DNA from: Alistipes sp. | GTDB taxonomy: Bacteria > Bacteroidota > Bacteroidia > Bacteroidales > Rikenellaceae | Reading direction: 5' to 3' | Assembly (NCBI GenBank): GCA_017398045.1 | Contig: JAFQHI010000025.1 | Coordinates: 62,001 to 126,000, forward strand | DNA length: 64,000 bases | Shown here: positions 41,357-49,912 of the stretch, in pieces | How positions within the stretch are numbered: position 1 is the stretch's first letter | Layout of the letters: each line of letters begins with the position of its first letter | Notes under the pieces: generated by a model | The model's input: only the letters and a program-made list of their open reading frames with translations | Databases searched by the model: none | Told to the model about the DNA's origin: nothing | Position numbers and translations under genes: made by a program

Positions 41357-42175
41357 CTAACTCCACTGCTCGTCGGCATTGGGGTACTCGCCCTGGCGCA
41401 CATCCGAGATGTAATGCTCCACGGCCTCGGTCATCACCTCATGCAGGTTGGCATAGCGACGCAGGAATTTGGGTTTGAAGCCCTTGTTCATGCCGAGCAT
41501 ATCATGCACCACCAGCACCTGACCGTCGCACTCGGCTCCGGCACCGATGCCGATGGTCGGGATGGCAATCTCTTTCGTCACTTTCGCTGCCAGCGGAGCG
41601 GGAATCTTCTCCATAACCAGAGCAAAGCAACCCGCCTCGGCAAGGAGCTTGGCATCTTTGAGGAGCTTCTCGGCCTCGGCCTCCTCCTTGGCACGCAGGC
41701 CGTAGCCACCGAGCTGGTGAATCGACTGCGGGGTAAGGCCCAGGTGACCCATCACCGGAATACCGGCAGCGATGATTTTACGAATCGAGGGCAACATCTC
41801 CTCACCACCCTCAATCTTCACACCGTCGGCACCCGACTCCTTCATGATGCGGATGGCGGCCTCCAAGGCGACCTCCACATTGCCACTGCACGTTCCGAAG
41901 GGCATATCGACCACCACAAAGGCACGCTCCACGCCACGCACGACCGATTTGGCATGATAAATCATCTCGTCGAGCGTAATGGGAAGCGTCGTCGTGTAGC
42001 CGGCCATGACGTTGGCGGCCGAGTCGCCTACCAGGATGATATCGATACCGGCACCATCCACAATTTTGGCCATCGTATAGTCGTATGAGGTGAGCATGGC
42101 AATCTTCTCACCCGTCTGTTTCATCTGCGCCAGGGTGGCCGTGGTCACCGCGCGTACTTTACTTTCAACTGACAT
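41357..42175 (-). CDS. panB: 3-methyl-2-oxobutanoate hydroxymethyltransferase
   Basis: A 272-aa protein of typical PanB length. It makes ketopantoate from 2-oxoisovalerate and methylene-tetrahydrofolate, the first step of pantothenate synthesis. Family motifs are IAMLTSYDYTMAKIVDGAGI, ILVGDSAANVMAGY (metal-binding Asp-Ser), VVDMPFGTC, SGADGVKIEGGEE, PVMGHLGLTPQSIHQLGGY and IPTIGIGAG. Its promoter lies in the end of the upstream methyltransferase gene. Other pan genes are not in the window. Confidence 0.97.
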   Translation of the reverse strand: MSVESKVRAVTTATLAQMKQTGEKIAMLTSYDYTMAKIVDGAGIDIILVGDSAANVMAGYTTTLPITLDEMIYHAKSVVRGVERAFVVVDMPFGTCSGNVEVALEAAIRIMKESGADGVKIEGGEEMLPSIRKIIAAGIPVMGHLGLTPQSIHQLGGYGLRAKEEAEAEKLLKDAKLLAEAGCFALVMEKIPAPLAAKVTKEIAIPTIGIGAGAECDGQVLVVHDMLGMNKGFKPKFLRRYANLHEVMTEAVEHYISDVRQGEYPNADEQWS

Positions 42176-42202
42176 AGTCTAATAGGATTGAATATAATCG
42201 TA

Positions 42203-42234
42203 CAAATTTAACTATTTCGAACCAATTTGGCAAA
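42203..42234 (-). promoter_or_regulatory. Promoter of panB
   Basis: Minus-strand TTTG (42234-42231), 20 nt, TAAATTTG (42210-42203). The -33 box overlaps the last codons of the SpoU methylase gene. Confidence 0.7.
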
Positions 42235-42745
42235 AGAAATTCCACAAAACAACGCCTCCCGAAACAGAAACATTGAGCGAATGTTTTGTGCCGACCTGCG
42301 GAATCTCAATCGCTCCATCCGCGAGGTCCACCACCTGCTGCTCGACACCGGCCACCTCGTTGCCGAAAACGAGCGCGTATTTCGCCCCCTCATCCGTTCG
42401 GAAGTCGTTGAGCATCACCGCCCCTTCGACCTGCTCGACGGCTAACACCCGATAACCCTCCTCCTTGAGGCGCATGACGGCCTCGGTGGTCTTTTCGGCA
42501 TACTCCCACCGCACGGTCATCTCGGCACCGAGTGCCGTTTTGTGGATGTCGCGGGCCGGAGGGGTGGCCGTGATGCCGCAAAGGATGATTTTTTCCACCG
42601 CAAAGGCATCCCCCGTGCGGAAAAACGAGCCCACGTTCTGCATCGAACGCACATTATCCAAGACCACCACCACGGGCATCTTCTCCATCTCGACAAACTC
42701 CTCCACGGAGGGGCGCATCAACTCTTCGTTGGTAATTTTTCGCAT
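42212..42745 (-). CDS. SpoU/TrmH-family RNA 2'-O-methyltransferase
   Basis: A 177-aa protein with the knotted SPOUT fold and no N-terminal extension. The three SpoU motifs are visible: [40 protein letters not shown] and [20 protein letters not shown]. It should 2'-O-methylate a ribose in tRNA or rRNA using AdoMet. The target site cannot be told from sequence. The short form resembles TrmH/TrmL-type enzymes. A TACTTTTG -7 box (minus, 42774-42767) lies 22 bp upstream, back to back with the glnS promoter. Confidence 0.92.
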   Translation of the reverse strand: MRKITNEELMRPSVEEFVEMEKMPVVVVLDNVRSMQNVGSFFRTGDAFAVEKIILCGITATPPARDIHKTALGAEMTVRWEYAEKTTEAVMRLKEEGYRVLAVEQVEGAVMLNDFRTDEGAKYALVFGNEVAGVEQQVVDLADGAIEIPQVGTKHSLNVSVSGGVVLWNFFCQIGSK

Positions 42746-42796
42746 ATCAAAAGTGATTCTTGGCTACAAAAGTACATAAAATTAAAATCTTTTCCC

Positions 42797-42804
42797 TATT
42801 TTTG
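42797..42804 (+). promoter_or_regulatory. Candidate -7 box of glnS
   Basis: TATTTTTG, 43 bp before the glnS ATG; no clear -33 partner. Confidence 0.45.
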
Positions 42805-42847
42805 TCGGTCGAACCTCAATCGAAAATCAAAAAGCAGAGAAAATAAT

Positions 42848-44530
42848 ATGGCAATCGAAAGCACCGAAACCAAAGAGAAGTCGTTGAACTTCATCGAAGA
42901 GATTATCGAAGAGTCTATCGCCAAAGGCGAAAAGCGCGTACAGACCCGCTTCCCGCCCGAGCCGAACGGTTACCTGCACATCGGTCACGCCAAGTCGATT
43001 TGCATCAACTTCGGCATGGCCAAGAAGTATGGCGGCAAGTGCAACCTGCGCTTCGACGACACGAACCCCGTAAAGGAGGACACCGAGTATGTAGATTCGA
43101 TTAAGCGCGATATCCAGTGGCTCGGCTTCCAATGGGCCGAGGAGCGTTACGCTTCGGACTATTTCGACCAGCTCTATGAGTGGGCCGTGGTACTGATTAA
43201 GAAGGGGCTGGCCTATGTCGATGACCAGACGCAGGAGCAGATTCGCGAGAACCGTGGTACGGTCTCCGTGCCGGGTACCCCCTCGCCGTGGCGTGACCGC
43301 TCGGTAGAGGAGAACCTCGACCTCTTCGAGCGCATGAAAAATGGCGAGTTTGCCGATGGCGAGAAGGTCTTGCGTGCCAAGATTGATATGGCACACCCCA
43401 ATATGCTCTTCCGCGACCCGATTATGTATCGCATTCTCCACGCCGACCACCACCGCACGGGTGACAAGTGGTGCATCTACCCGATGTACGACTACGCCCA
43501 CGGCCAGTGCGACTCGATTGAGAAGATTACCCACTCGATTTGTACGCTGGAGTTCGACGTACACCGTCCGCTCTACGATTGGTTTATCGAGGCTTTGGAG
43601 ATTTACCCCTCGCACCAATACGAGTTTGCCCGTCTGAACCTGACCTATACGATGATGTCGAAGCGTCGTCTGCTGAAGCTCGTCCAGGAGGGTGCCGTGA
43701 TGGGTTGGGACGACCCCCGTATGCCGACCATCTGCGCCCTGCGCCGTAAGGGTTACACCCCCGCCTCGGTACGCAACTTTGCCGAGATGGTAGGTGTGGC
43801 AAAGCGCGACAATGTGATTGATTTGGGCAAGCTGGAGTACTGCGTGCGCGAGGATTTGAACAAGATTGCCGAGCGTCGCATGGCTGTTCTGAACCCCCTG
43901 AAGGTGGTCATCACGAACTACGAGGAGGGTCGCAAGGAGTACTTCACGGCCATCAACAACCCCGAGGATGAGGCTGCCGGCACGCGCCAGGTACCCTTCT
44001 CGAAGGTGATTTACATCGAGCGCGACGACTTTATGGAGAATCCCCCCAAGAAGTTCTTCCGCCTTCAGCCGGGTGGTGAGGTGCGCCTGCGCTACTCGTA
44101 CCTGATTAAGTGCGAGGAGGTCATCAAGGACGAGGAGGGCAACATCACCGAGCTGCGCTGTACGTATGACCCGATGTCGGGCAACGGTTCGTCGAGCGAC
44201 GGCCGCCGCGTGAAGGGTGTCATTCACTGGGTGTCGGCCGAGGATGCCGTAGAGGCCGAGGTACGTCTCTTCAACCCGCTCTTTACGACCGAGGACCCCA
44301 ACGAGGGTTGCGAAGAGGGCGGCAAGACGTGGGAGGACAACCTCAACCCCGAGTCGCTGGTGAAGATTACGGGCTACCTGGAGCCGTCGCTCAAGGAGAC
44401 CCCGATTGGCAAGGCGGTACAGTTCGAGCGCGTGGGCTACTTCTGCCCCGACACCGACTCGACCCCCGAAAAGCTGGTCTTCAACCGCACGGTAACGCTC
44501 AAAGATTCGTGGGCCAAGATTAACAAATAA
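42848..44530 (+). CDS. glnS: Glutaminyl-tRNA synthetase
   Basis: A 560-aa class I synthetase that charges tRNA-Gln. The signature sequences are [20 protein letters not shown] (HIGH motif) and [11 protein letters not shown] (KMSKS equivalent), with [20 protein letters not shown] between catalytic core and anticodon domain. The C-terminal beta-barrels are complete ([20 protein letters not shown]). Translation is taken from ATG 42848, which gives the usual length; the frame is open another 102 codons upstream but there overlaps the divergent methylase gene. A terminator follows 24 bp after the stop. Confidence 0.97.
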   Translation: MAIESTETKEKSLNFIEEIIEESIAKGEKRVQTRFPPEPNGYLHIGHAKSICINFGMAKKYGGKCNLRFDDTNPVKEDTEYVDSIKRDIQWLGFQWAEERYASDYFDQLYEWAVVLIKKGLAYVDDQTQEQIRENRGTVSVPGTPSPWRDRSVEENLDLFERMKNGEFADGEKVLRAKIDMAHPNMLFRDPIMYRILHADHHRTGDKWCIYPMYDYAHGQCDSIEKITHSICTLEFDVHRPLYDWFIEALEIYPSHQYEFARLNLTYTMMSKRRLLKLVQEGAVMGWDDPRMPTICALRRKGYTPASVRNFAEMVGVAKRDNVIDLGKLEYCVREDLNKIAERRMAVLNPLKVVITNYEEGRKEYFTAINNPEDEAAGTRQVPFSKVIYIERDDFMENPPKKFFRLQPGGEVRLRYSYLIKCEEVIKDEEGNITELRCTYDPMSGNGSSSDGRRVKGVIHWVSAEDAVEAEVRLFNPLFTTEDPNEGCEEGGKTWEDNLNPESLVKITGYLEPSLKETPIGKAVQFERVGYFCPDTDSTPEKLVFNRTVTLKDSWAKINK

Positions 44531-44554
44531 AATTGGCAACCGTCCTAAAAAGAG

Positions 44555-44586
44555 AACCACCTCCAAGGCTTGGAGGTGGTTTTTTT
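44555..44586 (+). terminator. Terminator of glnS
   Basis: AACCACCTCCAA pairs with TTGGAGGTGGTT (12 bp, 3-nt loop), followed by six T. Confidence 0.92.
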
Positions 44587-44621
44587 CGTTCGGGAGCGGG
44601 GCGAGAAAGGCAGGAAAGGAA

Positions 44622-44682
44622 AACTAAAGGTTGCTAAAGGGAGCTAAAAGCCTCTTCTTTCAACTTTCAACTTTCAACTTTT
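44622..44682. repeat. TAAAGG decamers and a CTTTCAA heptamer run
   Basis: CTAAAGGTTGCTAAAGGGAG is followed by about three copies of CTTTCAA. It lies in the spacer between the convergent glnS and GT2 genes. Confidence 0.55.
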
Positions 44683-44684
44683 CT

Positions 44685-45713
44685 CTATTTTGGCAAATTC
44701 AACTCGCCTGCTTTGCGTCGTCCGATGAGGTATTGCCACAAAATCGAACCGCGATAGATGTAGCGATAGCCCTCCGCGGAGGCACACTCGCGCACCTTAC
44801 GGCGTTTCTCCTTCAGCATCTGATACCACCCTATCACCTCCCACCAGGCGCGGAACACGGCCTTAAAGTTCTCCGTATGTCCCTGCGCAAGATAGGTCAA
44901 TGCCGCCAGGCAGTCCAACCCCGGGCGCAACAGCAACGCCACCAGGCACTGCATGGGCGTGCCACACTTAAAGAGCATGGCGAGATTATTACGGTGATTG
45001 AGGAAAATTTTGCGAGGTGAATCGGTCGAGAGCGTTCCGCCTCCGTAGTGATAGACCTTGCTTTCGGGAACGATGCGAATCTTCCACCCTGCGAGTTGCA
45101 GTCGCCACGAGAGGTCTATCTCCTCCATGTGGGCGAAGTAGTCGCCATCGAAACCGCCCAGGCGATGAAACAGCTCGGCACGGCAACAATAGGCCGCACC
45201 CGAGACCCAGAACAGGTCACGTGCATCGTCGTACTGCCCCTCATCCTTCTCTATCGCACGTAACACGCGCCCGCGACAGAACGGGTAGCCCAGAAAATCG
45301 ATATATCCGCCCGCTGCTCCGGCATACTCGAATTGGTCACGCACCTCACTGAAGCGCAATTTCGGGGCGCAGGCCGCCACCTCGGGGCAGTTATCGAGGC
45401 ATTGAATCAGGGGTTCGACCCACCCGCGCGGGGTCTCGACATCGGAGTTCAGGAGGATGTAATAGTCGGCCTGAATCGTTTGCAACGCGCGGTTATACCC
45501 CTCGGCAAAGCCGTAGTTGCGGTCGAGGCGTACCACCTCAACGCTCGGAAAATCACGCTCCAAGAGGGCCAGCGAGCCATCCGTAGAGCCGTTATCGGCC
45601 ACCACGACCGAACACCCTTCAATCCCCTCCACGGACCTTACGACCGAAGGCAGGAAACGCTTCAGGTGCTGCTCCCCGTTCCAATTCAGTATGACGATTT
45701 TACTCTTCGACAT
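44685..45713 (-). CDS. Family 2 glycosyltransferase
   Basis: A 342-aa GT-A fold transferase of the rhamnosyltransferase-like GT2 branch. Motifs are VILNWNGEQHLKRFLPSV, VVVADNGSTDGSLALLERDF, LNSDVETPRGW (DXD-type metal site) and HMEEIDLSWRLQLAGW (acceptor/base region). A hydrophobic segment near residues 245-270 suggests membrane association. It probably adds a sugar to a cell-surface glycan or lipopolysaccharide. It is the last gene of an operon with rsmI and an LpxL-family acyltransferase; its start (45713) overlaps the acyltransferase end by 14 bp. The sugar and the acceptor are not predictable. Confidence 0.9.
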   Translation of the reverse strand: MSKSKIVILNWNGEQHLKRFLPSVVRSVEGIEGCSVVVADNGSTDGSLALLERDFPSVEVVRLDRNYGFAEGYNRALQTIQADYYILLNSDVETPRGWVEPLIQCLDNCPEVAACAPKLRFSEVRDQFEYAGAAGGYIDFLGYPFCRGRVLRAIEKDEGQYDDARDLFWVSGAAYCCRAELFHRLGGFDGDYFAHMEEIDLSWRLQLAGWKIRIVPESKVYHYGGGTLSTDSPRKIFLNHRNNLAMLFKCGTPMQCLVALLLRPGLDCLAALTYLAQGHTENFKAVFRAWWEVIGWYQMLKEKRRKVRECASAEGYRYIYRGSILWQYLIGRRKAGELNLPK

Positions 45714-46626
45714 TTCGTTTATGCTTCCAGCGACGATGCGACCACATCCACAGCGCGGGGTCACGGCGAATCATCTGCTCCAAACGACGCACATATCGTT
45801 CCGTAATTTCATGCTTTTCGACCTGCTCTTTCCCGTCGTAAATCAGTTCGAACTCCATTTCATAGCGACCGCGACCTACGCGGAACATCGGGGCGAAATA
45901 GACCGGCATATGGTAGCGCATGGCAAGCTGCTCACCACCATCGAAAAAGACCGTCTCCTGGTTCAGGAAATCGAACCAATGGGTATCGGCATTGACGGGG
46001 ATGTTGGGGTGCTGGTCGGCAATCAGACCCATGGCCATCTTTCGGCCACGCACACCCTCCTTGAAGTGGTGCAAGAGGAAACGCATCGACTCCTTCTTCT
46101 GCACAGGGGTCGAATAGGGGGTCGTGCGCAGGCGTTGATAGAAGAGGTCCAGCACCTTCGAGCGCAACTCGTGGTAGATGCCGAGCGATTCGTGGGTCGG
46201 CTCCGCCATCGTCCAGAAGGCACCCAACTCCCACAGGCCGTGGTGGGCAAAGAGGACGATAATATGTTCGTCGGGCATTTCGCGTTTGAGTTGTTCGAAA
46301 TTGCGCATATTGAAATAGCGACGAATCTTCTTATCGGTCAGATGCACCATATTAAACGTACCGATAATCACCTCGGCAAGGTTGTGGTAGAAATCGCGCT
46401 TTATGGTGCGCAACTCCTCCTCGCTCTTCTCGGGAAACGAGGCGCGGAGATTCTCCTCAATCACCCGCCGACGGTAGTGCAGCAGGTGGTACAAAATCCC
46501 GTAGAGCAGCGGCTCGAGCAGGTAGAATTTCACCCAATAGGGCAACACGGCAATACACCACGTAAAGCCCCACAACAACTCCAACGCGATGCGTTGGCCA
46601 ATATTCAGGTCCGTTATTTTAATCAT
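45700..46626 (-). CDS. LpxL/HtrB-family lipid A acyltransferase
   Basis: A 308-aa inner-membrane-associated acyltransferase. It has an N-terminal membrane helix (about 15-37), the substrate region RRVIEENLRASFPEKSEEEL, and the HX4(D/E) catalytic box AHHGLWELG. Further conserved segments are IADQHPNIPVNADTHWFDFL and the C-terminal DPALWMWSHRRWKHK. It should attach a secondary acyl chain to lipid A, or to a related glycolipid, on the cytoplasmic face. It overlaps rsmI by 8 bp and the GT2 gene by 14 bp, so the three are translationally coupled. Confidence 0.9.
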   Translation of the reverse strand: MIKITDLNIGQRIALELLWGFTWCIAVLPYWVKFYLLEPLLYGILYHLLHYRRRVIEENLRASFPEKSEEELRTIKRDFYHNLAEVIIGTFNMVHLTDKKIRRYFNMRNFEQLKREMPDEHIIVLFAHHGLWELGAFWTMAEPTHESLGIYHELRSKVLDLFYQRLRTTPYSTPVQKKESMRFLLHHFKEGVRGRKMAMGLIADQHPNIPVNADTHWFDFLNQETVFFDGGEQLAMRYHMPVYFAPMFRVGRGRYEMEFELIYDGKEQVEKHEITERYVRRLEQMIRRDPALWMWSHRRWKHKRNVEE

Positions 46627-47326
46627 CTTCTTCGGTTTCGTTTCTTTTCTTTTTGGTCGGTTTGCCCGCTACAACAAGGACAAACTCCCCTTTGGGTTCA
46701 TGTTCGCGGAAATGGGCCAGCACCTCGCCAATCGTACCGCGCACGGTCTCTTCGAATTTTTTGGTCAGCTCGCGCGATACGCTAATCGGTCGCTCCTCGC
46801 CAAAGAATTCGGCAAACTGCTCCAGACACTTCACCACGCGGTAGGGCGACTCATAAAAAATCATCGTGCGCTCCTCCTCACGGCAACGCTCCAGATGCTT
46901 CGTGCGTCCCTTCTTTTGGGGCAGGAAGCCCTCAAAGCAGAAGCGGTCGCACGGGAAGCCGCTATTAACCAGAGCCGGAATCAGGGCCGTAGCTCCGGGC
47001 AGGGTCTCCACCTCGATGCCCTGCTCCACGCAGGTGCGCACCAACAAAAATCCCGGGTCGGAGATTCCGGGCGTTCCGGCATCCGACACAAGGGCCACAT
47101 TCTGACCGGCCGCCACCGTCTCGGTGAAGAATTGGGCCGTGGCGTGTTCGTTGAATTTGTGGTGGGAACGCAACGGCTTTTCAATGCCCAAGTGACGCAA
47201 CAGAAACGAGGTGGTGCGCGTATCCTCGGCCAGAATCAAATCCACGGTACGCAACACCTCCACGGCACGCAGCGTGATATCGTCCAGATTGCCAATCGGG
47301 GTCGGCACCAAATAGAGTTTTGCCAT
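46619..47326 (-). CDS. rsmI: 16S rRNA (cytidine-1402-2'-O)-methyltransferase
   Basis: A 235-aa tetrapyrrole-methylase-fold enzyme. RsmI motifs are KLYLVPTPIGNLDDITLRAV, DLILAEDTRTTSFLLRHLG, VALVSDAGTPGISDPGFLLV and TLPGATALIPALVNSGFP, followed by the conserved FYESPYRVVKCLE. It ribose-methylates C1402 in the decoding region of 16S rRNA. The Lys-rich C-terminal tail (PTKKKRNETEEDD) is slightly unusual. It follows the Pro/Glu-rich protein gene by 5 bp. Confidence 0.96.
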   Translation of the reverse strand: MAKLYLVPTPIGNLDDITLRAVEVLRTVDLILAEDTRTTSFLLRHLGIEKPLRSHHKFNEHATAQFFTETVAAGQNVALVSDAGTPGISDPGFLLVRTCVEQGIEVETLPGATALIPALVNSGFPCDRFCFEGFLPQKKGRTKHLERCREEERTMIFYESPYRVVKCLEQFAEFFGEERPISVSRELTKKFEETVRGTIGEVLAHFREHEPKGEFVLVVAGKPTKKKRNETEEDD

Positions 47327-47331
47327 AGTGC

Positions 47332-48603
47332 CTACTGCTCAAATTTACGTTCCAGGAGGTCAATCATCAACTTCGCACCGTCCGAATTGGGATTCCACGC
47401 GAAGTGTTCGGCGATGTAAATCATGCAATCGTCGAAATTATCGAACTCGTTGAGTTTGCGAATCGTAATCTCATAGAGCGAGCCGTTTCCGCCAAAGAGG
47501 TCGCGGATGAGGAGGAATTTATCGTTCAACCCCACGGCACGTCGTAAATCGGTCACCTTCGGACGCAGGTCATTGACCGTCTGTCGGGCAGCGAGCTGGT
47601 CGGCCAAGGTCGGAGCGGGCGTCATCACCTCGCCCAACACCGCAGGATTCTCCTCCACGGCAGGGACAAAGGCAGGCTCTTCGGCCACCTCCTCGCTGTC
47701 TTCAGCCTCCACAGCAGCCGTAGGCGACGGCCCCTGCTGCACCTCGCGGTTCGGTTCTGCGTTATGCTCGACAACGCTTTCGGGTGCATTTTCCAACTCC
47801 TCGTCCGAAATCTCAATCACCTCGCTCTCCTCGTCCGATTCGATAAGCTCACTCATCGGGGGGACAAGCTGAACGACCGCCTCCTCCGGCTGCGCAATCG
47901 GTTGCTCGACACGCACCTCGACCACGGGCGCAGGCTCCTCGCTCTTTGCTTCGTGCTGCGGCATAGGCTCGGAGACATCGTAGAGCGACATAATGACGCG
48001 CTGCTTGCGACGATGCCTGTCTTCGGCAGGCTCTGCACCAAAGAGGGTCTGGAAGGTATTTCGTTCCGGTTCGGGCGTCGATTCAAGTTCGGGTTGGGGT
48101 TCAGCCACAAACTCCGGCTCCGGTTCAGGTTCGGGTTCGGCAACAACTTCCGGTTCGGGTTCGGGTTCGGCCACGACCTCCGGTTCGGGCATCGGTTCAG
48201 CTTGTGCCTCGACCTCTGCTTCGACTGCGGGGGCAACCGTTTCCGAGACCGGCTCCTCCATCGGCTCACCAGCCGGCTCCTCCATCGATTCCTCCATCGG
48301 CTCCTCGCCAAACGGCACAATGGCATCGAGCGAAAAGAAATCATCGGCCTCCAAGGCCAGCGGCTCCTCCTCCACGGGAGCTTGCTCCTGCTCGGTCTCA
48401 AGCTCAACAGCCGGCACAGGAATCGGGGCAACCGCAGCAGGCTCCACACGTGGCTCTACCCCAAAACGAATCGCTTCGTAAAGGTCTCTTAACCGCGCCA
48501 GCACCAGGTCGCGCTCGATGGTCGTTATCTCTTCATCCTGCTGCCACGCACCCACCAATTCATTGAGGCGTTGCAGCTCTTTTTGCAGGGTTTTCAGCTC
48601 CAT
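47332..48603 (-). CDS. Pro/Glu-repeat protein with conserved Bacteroidota C-terminus
   Basis: A 423-aa cytoplasmic-looking protein with no signal peptide. Residues 1-45 are a helical start (MELKTLQKELQRLNELVGAW). Residues about 60-340 are a low-complexity acidic region with Pro-Glu repeats (PEPEVVAEPEPEPEVVAEP) and almost no predicted fold. The last 80 residues are compact and look conserved: LRRAVGLNDKFLLIRDLFGG, NEFDNFDDCMIYIAEHFAWN and LMIDLLERKFEQ. I recall similar C-terminal domains in many Bacteroidales hypothetical proteins, but no function. It heads the rsmI-acyltransferase-GT2 operon. The extended middle could be a spacer reaching from the membrane or ribosome. Confidence 0.8.
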   Translation of the reverse strand: MELKTLQKELQRLNELVGAWQQDEEITTIERDLVLARLRDLYEAIRFGVEPRVEPAAVAPIPVPAVELETEQEQAPVEEEPLALEADDFFSLDAIVPFGEEPMEESMEEPAGEPMEEPVSETVAPAVEAEVEAQAEPMPEPEVVAEPEPEPEVVAEPEPEPEPEFVAEPQPELESTPEPERNTFQTLFGAEPAEDRHRRKQRVIMSLYDVSEPMPQHEAKSEEPAPVVEVRVEQPIAQPEEAVVQLVPPMSELIESDEESEVIEISDEELENAPESVVEHNAEPNREVQQGPSPTAAVEAEDSEEVAEEPAFVPAVEENPAVLGEVMTPAPTLADQLAARQTVNDLRPKVTDLRRAVGLNDKFLLIRDLFGGNGSLYEITIRKLNEFDNFDDCMIYIAEHFAWNPNSDGAKLMIDLLERKFEQ

Positions 48604-48628
48604 AGTCGGGAATGTTTATACAATGGGA

Positions 48629-48636
48629 CAAATATA
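48629..48636 (-). promoter_or_regulatory. Candidate -7 box of the Pro/Glu protein-rsmI operon
   Basis: Minus-strand TATATTTG, 25 bp from the ATG at 48603. No TTTG at the right distance. Confidence 0.5.
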
Positions 48637-48660
48637 GTGATTTTTCTCGGGAAATCATGC

Positions 48661-48691
48661 TTGCAAAAACGGCTTTATTTGCTTAAATTTG
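48661..48691 (+). promoter_or_regulatory. Probable promoter of the GH105-PL1 operon
   Basis: TTG (48661-48663), 20 nt, TAAATTTG (48684-48691). Transcription would start near 48698, which supports the GH105 start at 48725. Confidence 0.6.
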
Positions 48692-48724
48692 TATTTTAAT
48701 ACAAACTATCTTTCTCCAAAGACC

Positions 48725-49891
48725 ATGAAACGCCTCGTAACCCTCCTCACGTTGCTCCTGGCAACGCTCTCCCTTCAGGCCAAAATCCTGCCCTATGGCG
48801 AGATGGCCCGTCGTTTTGCCGCCTCGGAGCGCGACCGTTTCCCCGAAGCCTGGATGCTCGACTACTGCAAAGCCCCCTTCTTCGGCTATTCGCAAGGGGT
48901 CGGCTGTTCGGCCATGCTCCAAATCTGGCGCGAGACGGGCGATGAGGATTACTTTTGGTATGTCGAAAAGTTAGCCGATACGCTCATCAACGACAAGGGC
49001 GAGATTCACCGCTACGAACGCGACAAATACAACCTCGATTTTATCAACTCGGGCAAATACCTCTTCGCCTGCTACGAAAAGACCGGCAAGGAGAAGTATC
49101 GCAAAGCCCTCGATTTGTTGGTGGACCAGCTCCGCGAACAGCCCCGCACCTCGGATGGCGGTTTTTGGCACAAGCTCCGCTACACACACCAGATGTGGCT
49201 CGACGGTCTCTATATGTGTTCGCCCGTTCTGATGCAATATGGCGTGAGCTTCAACCAGCCCGAATGGGTCGAGGAGGCCGTAAAGCAAATCCGCCTCTGC
49301 CACAAGCACACCTTCGACCCCGCAACGGGACTTTACCACCACGCCTGGGATGAGAGCCGTTCACAACGCTGGGCCAACCCCGAAACGGGCCACTCGCCCT
49401 CGTTCTGGGGTCGCTCCATCGGTTGGTGGTTCATGGCCTTGGTCGATAACCTCGACTACCTGCCTTCTGACCATCCCGCCCGCGAGGAGATTATCGGCTA
49501 CATCCAGGGGTTGACCGATGCCCTGATGAAATACCAGCGCGAGGGCCATTGGTATCAGGTGCTGGACTGCCCCGAGCGCGAAGGCAACTACCCCGAAGCC
49601 TCCGTCACGGCGCAATGTATGTACGCCATTGCCAAGGCGGTCAATAAGGGTTACATTCCCCGTCGCTACCGCAAGGTGGCTGTCGAGGCCTATCGCGCCC
49701 TGTGTCGTGACCTGATTTTCGAGGACGAGCGCGGCATTCTCTCCCTCACGCGCTGCTGTGCCGTGGGTGGTCTGGGTGGCAACCCCTACCGCGACGGTTC
49801 GTTCGAATACTACATCGGTGAGCGCATCCGCGACAACGACGCCAAGGCGACCGGTCCGTTCATCATGGGCTGTCTGGAGTTGGCTAAATAA
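48725..49891 (+). CDS. GH105 unsaturated rhamnogalacturonyl/galacturonyl hydrolase
   Basis: A 388-aa (alpha/alpha)6-barrel enzyme of family GH105. It removes the unsaturated uronic acid that pectate lyases leave at the non-reducing end. Signal peptide at 1-19 (MKRLVTLLTLLLATLSLQA). Family motifs are RYTHQMWLDGLYMCSPVL (catalytic Asp in WLDG), GLYHHAWDESR, WGRSIGWWFMALVD and YPEASVTAQCMYAIAK. The earlier in-frame codon at 48689 lies within the -7 box, so 48725 is used. It is followed at 21 bp by a PL1 lyase, a natural functional pair. Confidence 0.94.
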   Translation: MKRLVTLLTLLLATLSLQAKILPYGEMARRFAASERDRFPEAWMLDYCKAPFFGYSQGVGCSAMLQIWRETGDEDYFWYVEKLADTLINDKGEIHRYERDKYNLDFINSGKYLFACYEKTGKEKYRKALDLLVDQLREQPRTSDGGFWHKLRYTHQMWLDGLYMCSPVLMQYGVSFNQPEWVEEAVKQIRLCHKHTFDPATGLYHHAWDESRSQRWANPETGHSPSFWGRSIGWWFMALVDNLDYLPSDHPAREEIIGYIQGLTDALMKYQREGHWYQVLDCPEREGNYPEASVTAQCMYAIAKAVNKGYIPRRYRKVAVEAYRALCRDLIFEDERGILSLTRCCAVGGLGGNPYRDGSFEYYIGERIRDNDAKATGPFIMGCLELAK

Positions 49892-49912
49892 AACGAACAA
49901 ACAAACCCCATC

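Noticed and set aside
42542-42847. N-terminal extension of glnS
   Set aside because: The extra 102 codons overlap the divergent SpoU gene and both promoters, and the usual GlnS N-terminus starts at 42848.
48040-48240. Minisatellite-like repeat
   Set aside because: The repeated GGTTCG-type bases encode the Pro-Glu repeats of the 423-aa protein and keep its frame, so they are coding low complexity rather than a separate element.
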